A stretch of 64,000 nt of DNA from Dyella_B humi (GTDB taxonomy: Bacteria > Pseudomonadota > Gammaproteobacteria > Xanthomonadales > Rhodanobacteraceae): NCBI RefSeq assembly GCF_044904605.1, contig NZ_JADIKI010000023.1:186001-250000 (forward strand), in the 5' to 3' direction. Below are positions 51,578-59,015 of this stretch, in pieces. Position 1 is the stretch's first letter, and every line of letters begins with the position of its first letter. The notes beneath the pieces are model-generated. The model did no database searches and was not told where the DNA came from. It worked only from the letters and a program-made list of their open reading frames with translations. The position numbers and the translations under genes are program-made.

Positions 51578-51936
51578 GCGTGACTCACCGCATTGGCATG
51601 ACGGCGTGGATCGCACTGATCCTGCTGCAATGCGTGTGGTATGCATGGCTGTTCCCACCACAACGCGTGCCGATGTGGCTGGCCTTAGGGCTTGCGGTAG
51701 TACCGCTGTTGCTGCCGTTGCTGGCCATCCACAGCATGCGACGCGCCTTGTTATGGGTGGGAATGCTCAGCTTGTTCTATTTCTGCCATGGCGTGGCCGA
51801 GAGCTGGAGTTCGCCGCAGGAGCGTGTGCCGGCTTTGCTGGAGGTGTTGCTTACATTGCTGCTGATTGGCGCACTGGGAGCTGGTGTGAAACGCAGATCC
51901 AACTCCCTCTCCTCTCCGGGGAAAGGGCTGGAGTGA
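51574..51936 (+). CDS. DUF2069 small membrane protein
   Basis: 120 residues with four hydrophobic segments (IALILLQCVWYAWLF; LALGLAVVPLLLPLLAI; ALLWVGMLSLFYFCHGV; LLEVLLTLLLIGALGAGV). DUF2069 proteins follow wrbA in many gammaproteobacteria; function unknown. The ATG overlaps the wrbA stop. The last dozen residues after VKRRS are encoded by a CCCTCTCC/CCGGGG-type intergenic repeat, so the C-terminus here is probably repeat-derived. Confidence 0.82.
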   Translation: MSVTHRIGMTAWIALILLQCVWYAWLFPPQRVPMWLALGLAVVPLLLPLLAIHSMRRALLWVGMLSLFYFCHGVAESWSSPQERVPALLEVLLTLLLIGALGAGVKRRSNSLSSPGKGLE

Positions 51937-51940
51937 GGGG
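51903..51940. repeat. CT/GA-rich repeat overlapping the DUF2069 3' end
   Basis: CTCCCTCTCCTCTCC followed by GGGGAAAGGGCTGGAG, matching the CCCTCTCC/GGAGAGG family. It supplies the final codons and stop of the DUF2069 gene. Confidence 0.5.
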
Positions 51941-51970
51941 CCAATCTCGCGTGAAATTGCGCCTGCGCTG

Positions 51971-52046
51971 AGCTGGGGTGAACGCAAGCGGCCTAACATC
52001 GTCATGTGTACATCCATGTTGGGGTTCGCATACGCTCACCCCAACT
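51971..52046. repeat. Palindromic repeat, GGTTGGGGTGAG family (copy 2)
   Basis: 11-bp terminal inverted repeat with one mismatch (51971-51981, AGCTGGGGTGA, with 52036-52046, TCACCCCAACT). The right half closely matches copy 1 at 46615-46701. It ends 30 nt before the start of the acyl-CoA dehydrogenase gene, in its 5' untranslated region. Confidence 0.7.
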
Positions 52047-52075
52047 TAGCTGGCAGCGGCCCCGAGGTGAGCACC

Positions 52076-53719
52076 ATGGGATTCCTGCAAGACGCTCCAC
52101 AGCTCGCACATCCGTATCGCAGCGACCGTTTACTGATCGCCTTGCTTGATCGCGCGCTTCCACCCGCACGCCGTGCTGCGCTGGATGTCGATCTCGACGC
52201 ACTGAGCGATTACGCGTTGATGGTCTTCGAACGCAGCAGCCGCAGCACGCGCCGCAAACCGGTGCTAACGCAATGGGACGCGTGGGGCCGCCGCGTCGAT
52301 CGCGTCGAATTGACCACCGCGTGGCTCGAAGGCCCGGAACTCACCACGCGCCACGCGATCCTCGCATCCGGACACGAACCTCACGAACACGCACGACTGG
52401 AAGAATTCGCGCGCGCCTACCTCTATCACGTAGCCAGCGAGTTCTATACCTGTCCGTTGGCGATGACCGACGGAGCAGCCACCGCCCTGAAGGCTTCCGG
52501 TAATCAGGCTTTGATCGACCGTGCCCTGCCGCACTTCCTCAGCCGTGACGCAAACCAGTTCTGGTTATCTGGACAATGGATGACCGAAAACGCCGGCGGT
52601 TCGGACGTAGGCAACACCGAAACCATCGCCCGACAGCATGCCGATGGCCAGTGGCGCTTGTACGGACGCAAGTGGTTCAGCTCCGCCGTGGTCGGCGAAG
52701 CCGCGCTGGCATTGGCGCGCCCGGAAGGCATGGGCGACGGCGCCGCGTCACTTGCCTTGTTCTACGTAGAAACGATGGACGGGCAAGCGCGCAAGCCGGA
52801 ACTGATCATCGATCGCCTGAAAGACAAGCTCGGCACGCACGAATTGCCCACGGCGGAAGTCCATCTGGAAGGCCTGCCGGCATGGCCAGTGGGAGAACTT
52901 GCGCATGGTGTGCGGCAGGTGGCGCCGATGCTCAACATTACGCGTACGTGGAATGCGATCGGCGCCGTTGCGAGCATGGTGCGCGCGATCAGCCTTGCGC
53001 GCGATTACGCACGGCGTCGCAAGGCGTTTGGACGTCCATTACTCGAACATCCCCTGCACGCGCAAACGCTCGCCGACATGCAAGCCGAGTTCGAAGGTGC
53101 GTTTGCGCTCACGTTCGAAGTGACACACCTGCTGGGGCGCGTCGAACAAGGCCTCGCCACGCCGCACGAAACCGTTGCGCTGCGCCTACTCACACCACTG
53201 GTGAAACTGTGGACTGGCAAGATGGCGGTGAACCTATGTTCGGAAGCGCTGGAATGCTTCGGTGGCGCCGGCTACATCGAAGATACCGGCCTGCCGCAGT
53301 TGCTGCGCGATGCGCAGGTTTATGCCATCTGGGAAGGCACCACTAACGTGCTGTCGCTGGACAGCCTACGCGTGCTGGCAAGCAACGATAGTTTCGCCGC
53401 GCTGCGCAAGCTCATCGGCCATTGGCTGGGTACCGCGCACGACACGCAGGCTTCGTTTACCGTGCACGCAGCACTGGATGCCGCGGCCATGCACTTGGAC
53501 GGGAAAAAGGTCGAACGCTCAATGCTCGAAGCGGGCGCGCGCGGCATTGCCCTCACCCTGGCGCGCTGCGCTGCCGCGGCGCTGCTGGCGAGGCAAGCGG
53601 CCTGGTCGTCGTCGCGCGGCGATGCCCGTCCGGCGGCGGCACTGCGCCGTTTCCTGGGCCACGGCCTGCTGCGTCTGTCCGACACCAACGGGGAAGACAG
53701 CCGCTTGCTGCTGGAATGA
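52076..53719 (+). CDS. AidB-like acyl-CoA dehydrogenase
   Basis: FAD-dependent acyl-CoA dehydrogenase family, 547 residues, close to E. coli AidB (about 540). The start at 52076 (MGFLQDAPQLAHPY) has GAGGTGA upstream; the frame is open further up only through the palindromic repeat. Landmarks: GQWMTENAGGSDVGNTET (FAD/substrate site), RRKAFGRPLLEHPLHAQTLADM, and ECFGGAGYIEDTGLPQLLRDAQVYAIWEGTTNVL with the Glu-Gly-Thr end typical of ACADs. AidB proteins bind DNA and are linked to alkylation stress. Whether this one acts on DNA or on CoA esters is open. Confidence 0.85.
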   Translation: MGFLQDAPQLAHPYRSDRLLIALLDRALPPARRAALDVDLDALSDYALMVFERSSRSTRRKPVLTQWDAWGRRVDRVELTTAWLEGPELTTRHAILASGHEPHEHARLEEFARAYLYHVASEFYTCPLAMTDGAATALKASGNQALIDRALPHFLSRDANQFWLSGQWMTENAGGSDVGNTETIARQHADGQWRLYGRKWFSSAVVGEAALALARPEGMGDGAASLALFYVETMDGQARKPELIIDRLKDKLGTHELPTAEVHLEGLPAWPVGELAHGVRQVAPMLNITRTWNAIGAVASMVRAISLARDYARRRKAFGRPLLEHPLHAQTLADMQAEFEGAFALTFEVTHLLGRVEQGLATPHETVALRLLTPLVKLWTGKMAVNLCSEALECFGGAGYIEDTGLPQLLRDAQVYAIWEGTTNVLSLDSLRVLASNDSFAALRKLIGHWLGTAHDTQASFTVHAALDAAAMHLDGKKVERSMLEAGARGIALTLARCAAAALLARQAAWSSSRGDARPAAALRRFLGHGLLRLSDTNGEDSRLLLE

Positions 53720-53764
53720 TCGCCTACAGGTAAACTGCACGTTCCCTCTTGAGCCACCCCGACC

Positions 53765-54256
53765 ATGCAGCATCTGACCATCGTCACCACTGGCGGCACC
53801 ATCGACAAGATCTACTTCGACGACAAGTCGGACTACAAGATCGGTGCGCCGCAGATCGGAGAAATCCTCAGCCAACTCGGCGTGGCGTTCCAGTTCGACG
53901 TGATTCCGATCCTGCGCAAGGACAGCCTGCACATCACCGCGGAAGACCGCGCATTGATCCGCTCCACCATCGAAGCGCAACCGGGCCGCCACGTGCTGGT
54001 GACGCACGGCACCGATACCATGGTGGAAACCGCGCGGGAACTTGCTTCACTCAAGAACAAGGTGATCGTGCTCACCGGTGCGCTGAATCCCGCGCGCTTC
54101 CAGGGTTCGGACGCGGTATTCAACGTCGGCTGCGCGGTAGCCGCGGTGCAGACGCTGCCGGACGGCGTGTATATCGCGATGAACGGTCGCGTGTGGGATC
54201 CAGCCAAGGTGCGCAAGAATCGCGATGCGAACCGGTTTGAGGAAGTGAACGGCTGA
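53765..54256 (+). CDS. Asparaginase-like protein, N-terminal domain only
   Basis: 163 residues, half the length of type I/II L-asparaginases (about 330), comprising just the N-terminal Rossmann-like domain. The catalytic elements are kept: first Thr in TTGGTIDK, the Thr-Asp pair in THGTDTM, and a Lys in NKVIVLTGA. The gene ends cleanly with a stop and shows no downstream C-terminal remnant, so it looks like a genuine short family rather than a truncation. Activity and substrate unknown. 45 nt after the AidB-like gene. Confidence 0.82.
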   Translation: MQHLTIVTTGGTIDKIYFDDKSDYKIGAPQIGEILSQLGVAFQFDVIPILRKDSLHITAEDRALIRSTIEAQPGRHVLVTHGTDTMVETARELASLKNKVIVLTGALNPARFQGSDAVFNVGCAVAAVQTLPDGVYIAMNGRVWDPAKVRKNRDANRFEEVNG

Positions 54257-54284
54257 CCTTCCAAGCTGCCTGATCTTGCGTTGC

Positions 54285-54310
54285 TGTCATTCCGGCGAAG
54301 GTCGGAATGA
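54285..54310. repeat. GTCATTCCG palindrome between convergent genes
   Basis: Perfect 9-bp arms GTCATTCCG/CGGAATGAC (54285-54293 with 54302-54310) and an 8-nt loop GCGAAGGT. This sequence type is a widespread proteobacterial intergenic repeat. Here it sits between the ends of the asparaginase-like gene (+) and sufT (-) and could serve both as a transcript end. Confidence 0.65.
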
Positions 54311-54316
54311 CGAGCT

Positions 54317-54874
54317 TTAAAGCATCCCCGTCTCGAGCTTCGCCGCGTCCGACATCATCGAGTGATTCCACGGCGGATCGAACACCAGGTCGACGTCTGC
54401 CTCTTTCACTGTGGGAATCAGCTCCAGCTTGGTGCGTGCATCGTCGATCAGCACGTCACCCATGCCGCAGCCCGGCGCGGTGAGCGTCATCTTGATGTAC
54501 ACCTTGCGCTCGTCTGGCGCGACGGTTTCCAGGCTTACGTCGTAGACCAGGCCCAGTTCCACCACGTTGATCGGGATCTCCGGATCGAACACGGTGCGCA
54601 ATTGCTGCCACACCAGATTTTCCACGTCGGAGTCGGTGGCGTCTGCCGGCAATTCCAGCGGCCGCGGCGGCTCCTTGCCCAGCGCGTCGGCATCGTTGCC
54701 GGCGATGCGGAACAGATTGCCTTCCACGTACACGGTAAAACTGCCACCGAGCGCCTGCGTGATGTAGCCCACCTGACCGGCCGGCAGCACCACGTTTTCG
54801 CCCTGCGGCACCATGACCGCGCTGCAATCGCGCTCCAGGGTGAAAGGCTCGCTGCTAAGACTGAAACCGCTCAT
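54317..54874 (-). CDS. sufT: Fe-S cluster assembly factor SufT (DUF59/MIP18 family)
   Basis: 185 residues. The C-terminal MIP18 domain shows LRTVFDPEIPINVVELGLVYDV and MTLTAPGCGMGDVLIDDA, with the conserved Cys of PGCGMG. The N-terminal 80 residues are the SufT-specific beta-rich part. It is thought to help mature Fe-S proteins. No suf operon genes are adjacent here; in relatives sufT is often at the end of suf operons, so this is a stand-alone copy. Confidence 0.88.
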   Translation of the reverse strand: MSGFSLSSEPFTLERDCSAVMVPQGENVVLPAGQVGYITQALGGSFTVYVEGNLFRIAGNDADALGKEPPRPLELPADATDSDVENLVWQQLRTVFDPEIPINVVELGLVYDVSLETVAPDERKVYIKMTLTAPGCGMGDVLIDDARTKLELIPTVKEADVDLVFDPPWNHSMMSDAAKLETGML

Positions 54875-55094
54875 GCCATCTCTTGAGAATCGTTGAGGAA
54901 AGCCGGCCGGCGGCGTTCCGGCCCACTATTATGCCGCCCACTCGTAGGGCCTGTCCCCCACATCAGGCTGAATCGGCTGAAACTCAAGGGACGCCCGGCA
55001 GAGAATCCGTCTGGATCACGTTAAGATGCTCCGCTTTGTTATGCCTGTCAGGACATCGCGTGACCATCTTTCCAGCCAGTCCAAGTGAGCATCC

Positions 55095-55538
55095 ATGATC
55101 GCGCGGAAGATCGTCGGCGAATGCTTCGCGCTGCTTTGCGCGGTGATGTTGGGTCTGGCAGCTGGCGCTTTATGGCTGTTGCCCTCCGTGTTCTTTCATC
55201 GCCCCCTGCCTTGGCTGGCGGTACCCGCGGGCTGGCTGCTCGCTATCGCCATACGGCAGTGGGTGCATGGCAAGCGCTGGAATGCGGCTCTGCTGGCGGC
55301 GCTGGCCACGGTGGTGGCAAGCGTCTATATCCACGTGCTGATCGCCACCGTGAACATCGCCGCGATGATGGGCTACGGCCTGGTCGATGCGATGCGCACC
55401 GCCGGGCCGTCGATGTTGCTGGATTTCGCGCGCATCTCGTTGAGCAGGCTCGATATCGGATGGGCTCTGGTCGGCATCGTGGTCGCAGTGGTGACCTCGC
55501 TGCGCTCGTCCGTCGCAACGCCGCGCAGGGTCGGCTAG
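55095..55538 (+). CDS. Small integral membrane protein of unknown function
   Basis: 147 residues with four likely TM segments: GECFALLCAVMLGLAAGALWLL, LPWLAVPAGWLLAIAI, AALLAALATVVASVYIHVLIATVNIAAMM and IGWALVGIVVAVVTSL. I do not recognise the family. The ATG at 55095 has GAGCATCC upstream, a weak site. Its TAG stop shares a CTAG palindrome with the convergent pntB stop, so the two genes overlap by 4 nt tail to tail. Confidence 0.7.
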   Translation: MIARKIVGECFALLCAVMLGLAAGALWLLPSVFFHRPLPWLAVPAGWLLAIAIRQWVHGKRWNAALLAALATVVASVYIHVLIATVNIAAMMGYGLVDAMRTAGPSMLLDFARISLSRLDIGWALVGIVVAVVTSLRSSVATPRRVG

Positions 55539-56998
55539 GCGTCCAGCGTCTTCAGTTCCGTCACCAGTTGGCCTGCCGCGGCCTGGCCATCGCCGTAGAG
55601 CATGCGCGCGTTGTCGGCATAGAACAGCGCGTTCTCGATGCCGGCAAAGCCGGTGCCTTTGCCGCGCTTCACCACGATCACCTGCTTGGCGTTGGCAACG
55701 TCGAGGATCGGCATGCCGTAGATCGGTGAAGCAGGATCGGTCTTGGCAACCGGATTGACCACGTCGTTGGCGCCGATCACCAGCGCCACGTCAGTGACGG
55801 GAAATTCGGGATTGATGTCTTCCATGTCCACGATCAAGTCGTACGGCACGCCCGCCTCGGCCAGCAGTACGTTCATGTGACCGGGCATGCGGCCGGCCAC
55901 CGGATGAATGGCGAACTTCACCTTCACGCCCCGCGCGATCAATGCCTGCGCGAATTCCCACACCTTATGCTGCGCCTGCGCCACCGCCATGCCGTAACCG
56001 GGCACGATCACCACACGCTCGGCATAAGCCATCATCACCGCAGCGTCGGCCGCTTCGATCGGTTTCTGGCTGCCGCCAATAGCCTGCGCCGATGCGCCCG
56101 CTGCTGCGCCGAAGCTTCCGAACAGCACGTTGCCGATCGAGCGGTTCATCGCCTTCGCCATCAGTTGCGTCAGCAGCGTACCGGCCGCGCCCACCACCAT
56201 GCCGGCGATGATCATCGCCTCGTTCTGCAGCACGTAGCCTTCGAACGCCACCGCCAAGCCGGTAAAGGCGTTGTAGAGCGAAATCACTACCGGCATGTCG
56301 GCGCCGCCGATCGGTAGCGTCATCAGGAGGCCGAACAGCAGAGCCAGCACGAAGAACGCGCAGATCAACGCGAGAGTGACGTGCCCGCTGCCCAGCAGAA
56401 CGCCGATCGCCACCGCGGCCGCCAGCACCAACAGGTTCACTACTTGCTGGCCAGGGAAGACGAAACGACGATCAAGCCAGCCCTGCAGCTTGGCGAAAGC
56501 GATCAACGAACCGGAAAAGCTCACCGAGCCAATCAGCGCACCGAGCACGCCCAGTGCCAGCGCCACTGGGCTGAGCGGCAATACGACGACTGCACCGTGC
56601 AATGGCGACCAGCTTTCCGGCATCAGTGGGAACGTATTGGGCGCGGCAATCGCAACATCCTGCGCATGGCTGACCAGTTCCGAAGCGCCAATCGCCGCAG
56701 CCGCGCCGCCGCCCATGCCGTTGTAGAGCGCCACCATCTGCGGCATGGCCGTCATTGCCACGCGTCGGCCGGACCACCAGGCTGCCGACACGCCGATCAG
56801 CACGGCCGCGATGATCAGCCCACGGTGTTGCATGTCCGGCAGCAGCAGAGTGGCCACCACCGCCAGCAACATGCCGAAGCCGGCCCACACGATGCCGCCG
56901 CGAGCGGTACGCGGCGAGCTCATGCGTTTGAGACCAAGGATGAACAGCAGGGCGGCGATGAAATAGCAGGCGTCTATCAGAGTCTGCGGCCAGGCCAT
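55535..56998 (-). CDS. pntB: NAD(P) transhydrogenase subunit beta
   Basis: Membrane proton channel plus NADP(H)-binding domain (dIII) of the proton-translocating transhydrogenase, which makes NADPH from NADH. 487 residues from the ATG at 56998 (MAWPQTLIDACYFIAALLF), overlapping the pntAB stop as TGATG. About nine TM segments are followed by dIII with VIVPGYGMAVAQAQHKVWEF, HPVAGRMPGHMNVLLAEAGVPYD and VKRGKGTGFAGIEN. Partners: pntAB (adjacent) and pntAA (2 kb away). Confidence 0.96.
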   Translation of the reverse strand: MAWPQTLIDACYFIAALLFILGLKRMSSPRTARGGIVWAGFGMLLAVVATLLLPDMQHRGLIIAAVLIGVSAAWWSGRRVAMTAMPQMVALYNGMGGGAAAAIGASELVSHAQDVAIAAPNTFPLMPESWSPLHGAVVVLPLSPVALALGVLGALIGSVSFSGSLIAFAKLQGWLDRRFVFPGQQVVNLLVLAAAVAIGVLLGSGHVTLALICAFFVLALLFGLLMTLPIGGADMPVVISLYNAFTGLAVAFEGYVLQNEAMIIAGMVVGAAGTLLTQLMAKAMNRSIGNVLFGSFGAAAGASAQAIGGSQKPIEAADAAVMMAYAERVVIVPGYGMAVAQAQHKVWEFAQALIARGVKVKFAIHPVAGRMPGHMNVLLAEAGVPYDLIVDMEDINPEFPVTDVALVIGANDVVNPVAKTDPASPIYGMPILDVANAKQVIVVKRGKGTGFAGIENALFYADNARMLYGDGQAAAGQLVTELKTLDA

Positions 56999-57306
56999 CA
57001 CTTGGCCTCCCCACGGCCCTGCCCGGGCTTGCTGGACTTGAACATCTCCAGCATCCGCTCCGTCACCACGTAACCGCCGGCGGCGTTGCCGGCACCTAGC
57101 AGTACACCGATGAAACCTATCGCAAGTTCGAACGGCGTATGCGCATGACCTAGCGCAATCATGGCCCCAACCAGCACAATGCCGTGGATGAAATTGGAGC
57201 CGGACATCAACGGCGTGTGCAGGATCACCGGTACCCGCGCGATGATTTCGTAGCCCGTAAACGCGGCCAGCATGAAGATATAGAGCGCCAGGAACCCGTC
57301 CAGCAT
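56998..57306 (-). CDS. pntAB: NAD(P) transhydrogenase subunit alpha, part 2
   Basis: Small membrane subunit of a three-gene transhydrogenase. The ATG at 57306 (MLDGFLALYIFMLAAFTGY) has GGGAGAAGG directly upstream; 102 residues. Conserved RVPVILHTPLMSGSNFIHGIVLVGAM and the end TERMLEMFKSSKP. Normally preceded at once by pntAA, but here a three-gene cassette on the other strand intervenes, so pntAB-pntB must use its own promoter in 57307-57447. Confidence 0.95.
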   Translation of the reverse strand: MLDGFLALYIFMLAAFTGYEIIARVPVILHTPLMSGSNFIHGIVLVGAMIALGHAHTPFELAIGFIGVLLGAGNAAGGYVVTERMLEMFKSSKPGQGRGEAK

Positions 57307-57447
57307 GTCCTTCTCCCGCCAATCGGTCACATTCGCCGCATCATACGGTGGCCGGTGTGCTGCGAGCTATGCCGCCGTGCCGTGCGGCCGCGTATGTATA
57401 CGCAGTAAAGGCGTCGTAACGTCAACCCGTGCGTTCCCCGCGCGTTG

Positions 57448-58098
57448 ATGGCGAGAGTCGAACAGATGGAGCCCCAGGATGCTCGCCCTGACGATTCGGA
57501 GAACGCCGCCATGAACAGTGTGTCGGCCGTTTTCGAAGCGGAACTTCTTGCGCAGGAAGGCAAAGCAGTACCGGCCACGTTGGATGCCTTCCTGGCCGGC
57601 ATGGAGCGGCGCGCCTTCCGCATGGCTGAGCTCCACCTGGGCAATCGCGAGGACGCGCTGGACGCCGTGCAGGACGCCATGCTTCGTCTGGTCAAGCATT
57701 ACCGCAACAAGCCTGCAGAGGAATGGACGCCGCTGTTCTGGGGCATCCTGCGCCGACGCATCGTGGATCTGCAGCGCCGACGCAAGGTGCGCTCCATCGT
57801 CGTCGGTTGGCTGGGCGGCGGTCACGACGATGACGGCGACGAACTGCCAGCGTGGGAGCCGGCCGACAACGGACCGGATCCGCTGGAAAAACTGCACGGA
57901 GAACAGTCCTACGCAGACATGGCCGCTGCCGTGAAGAAGCTCCCGCAGCGTCAGCGCGAAGCCTTCATGCTGCGGGTGCTGGAAGGGCTGGATGTGGCGG
58001 AAACCGCCGCGGTAATGGGCTGTTCGGAAGGAAGCGTAAAAACACATCTCTCGCGAGCCATGCAGCATTTGCGGGAACAACTGGAGGAGTGGCGATGA
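57448..58098 (+). CDS. ECF-type RNA polymerase sigma factor
   Basis: 216 residues from the ATG at 57448; starts at 57466 or 57511 (GGAG 9 nt upstream) are equally possible. Region 2 is seen in RMAELHLGNREDALDAVQDAMLRLVKHY and FWGILRRRIVDLQRRR. Region 4 has LPQRQREAFMLRVLEGLDVAETAAVMGCSEGSVKTHLSRAMQHLRE. A charged linker (GGGHDDDGDELPAW) separates them. The ATGA overlap with the next gene points to a coupled sigma/regulator pair. The targets are unknown; the divergent pntAB promoter is a possible one (inference). Confidence 0.87.
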   Translation: MARVEQMEPQDARPDDSENAAMNSVSAVFEAELLAQEGKAVPATLDAFLAGMERRAFRMAELHLGNREDALDAVQDAMLRLVKHYRNKPAEEWTPLFWGILRRRIVDLQRRRKVRSIVVGWLGGGHDDDGDELPAWEPADNGPDPLEKLHGEQSYADMAAAVKKLPQRQREAFMLRVLEGLDVAETAAVMGCSEGSVKTHLSRAMQHLREQLEEWR

Positions 58099-58481
58099 AC
58101 TCGTCCGACAAACAATTCGAACAGCGCGTCCGCGCGCTTTATCAGGAGGCGACTCAAAGCATCGACCCGGTCACCGCCGGGCGCCTGCGCGCCGCGCGCC
58201 GCACGGCCCTTGAAACCGCCACCGCGCATGCCTCGCCGCATCACCGCGCACGCGTGCTGCTGCCGGTCGGCGCATTGGCCGCTGTCGCGCTGGCAGCGCT
58301 GATGATCTGGCAGCCGGCGCCCCGACTGCAGAGCGAAGTCAAGCCGCAAACGGCCGCCGTGGTTGAGCAGGACAATGAATATCTGCCGCCGGGTGCCGAT
58401 AAAGCGGATCCTGGCCTTTACCAGAATCTCGACTTCTACAGCTGGCTTGCCTCCAACGACGGTAGCCAGACCAAACACTAA
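58095..58481 (+). CDS. One-TM protein coupled to the sigma factor (DUF3619/anti-sigma-like)
   Basis: 128 residues. A cytoplasmic N-terminal half (MNSSDKQFEQRVRALYQEATQSID) is followed by one TM segment (VLLPVGALAAVALAALMIW) and a periplasmic tail. The topology and the 4-nt overlap with the sigma gene, with GGAGGAG before the ATG, suit a membrane anti-sigma factor. The layout resembles the sigma-DUF3619-DUF3106 cassettes I recall from beta- and gammaproteobacteria. No zinc (HxxxCxxC) anti-sigma motif is present. Function inferred from context only. Confidence 0.7.
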   Translation: MNSSDKQFEQRVRALYQEATQSIDPVTAGRLRAARRTALETATAHASPHHRARVLLPVGALAAVALAALMIWQPAPRLQSEVKPQTAAVVEQDNEYLPPGADKADPGLYQNLDFYSWLASNDGSQTKH

Positions 58482-58484
58482 TCC

Positions 58485-59003
58485 ATGCTGCTACGAAGAT
58501 TTCGCCTGCCATCGCTGTTGACCTTCCTGCTCGGTCTGATGATCGCGGCGCCGTCGCATGCGCAAAACATTCACCCGTGGAACAGCCTGAGCCCCGAGCA
58601 GCAATACCTGCTTACGCCGCTGCAATCACAGTGGGATACGCTGCCGCAGGCCCGGCAGGAGCACATGCTCCAGCGCACCCAAGATTGGATGAAGCTGCCA
58701 CCGGATAAGCAGCAAGAAATCCGCGAACGCATCGATCGCTGGCAGAAGATGACGCCTGAGCAGCGCGAACAGGCGCGCCAGAACCAGCATCTCTACGACA
58801 CCCTACCGGCGGAAAAACAGCAGGAACTGCACGAAGCCTTCAAGCGCTTCCAACAGCTTCCTCCTGACCAGCGCGAAGCCTTACGCCGTCGCTGGCTGGA
58901 ACAGTCGCCCGAGGAGAAGCGTCAATGGCTGGATCATCTGGGCCCGCGTTCCACCTTGCCCGCGGGACGTGCGTTCGGCATGCCGCCGCGTGGAAAGCAC
59001 TGA
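58485..59003 (+). CDS. DUF3106 periplasmic protein with amphipathic repeats
   Basis: 172 residues: signal peptide (LLTFLLGLMIAAPSHA), then a highly helical, Gln/Arg/Glu-rich body made of about five units built on the pattern W-x-x-L/M-P/T-x-x-x-Q (e.g. QWDTLPQARQEHM, DWMKLPPDKQQEI, RWQKMTPEQREQA, RFQQLPPDQREAL). 3 nt after the TM protein gene. Function unknown; placement suggests it is the envelope output or sensor of the sigma module. Confidence 0.8.
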   Translation: MLLRRFRLPSLLTFLLGLMIAAPSHAQNIHPWNSLSPEQQYLLTPLQSQWDTLPQARQEHMLQRTQDWMKLPPDKQQEIRERIDRWQKMTPEQREQARQNQHLYDTLPAEKQQELHEAFKRFQQLPPDQREALRRRWLEQSPEEKRQWLDHLGPRSTLPAGRAFGMPPRGKH

Positions 59004-59015
59004 TCCGGCGCGTCG

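Noticed and set aside
52004..52075. Upstream start for the AidB-like protein
   Set aside because: The extra residues are encoded by the palindromic repeat; GAGGTGA before the ATG at 52076 fixes the start.
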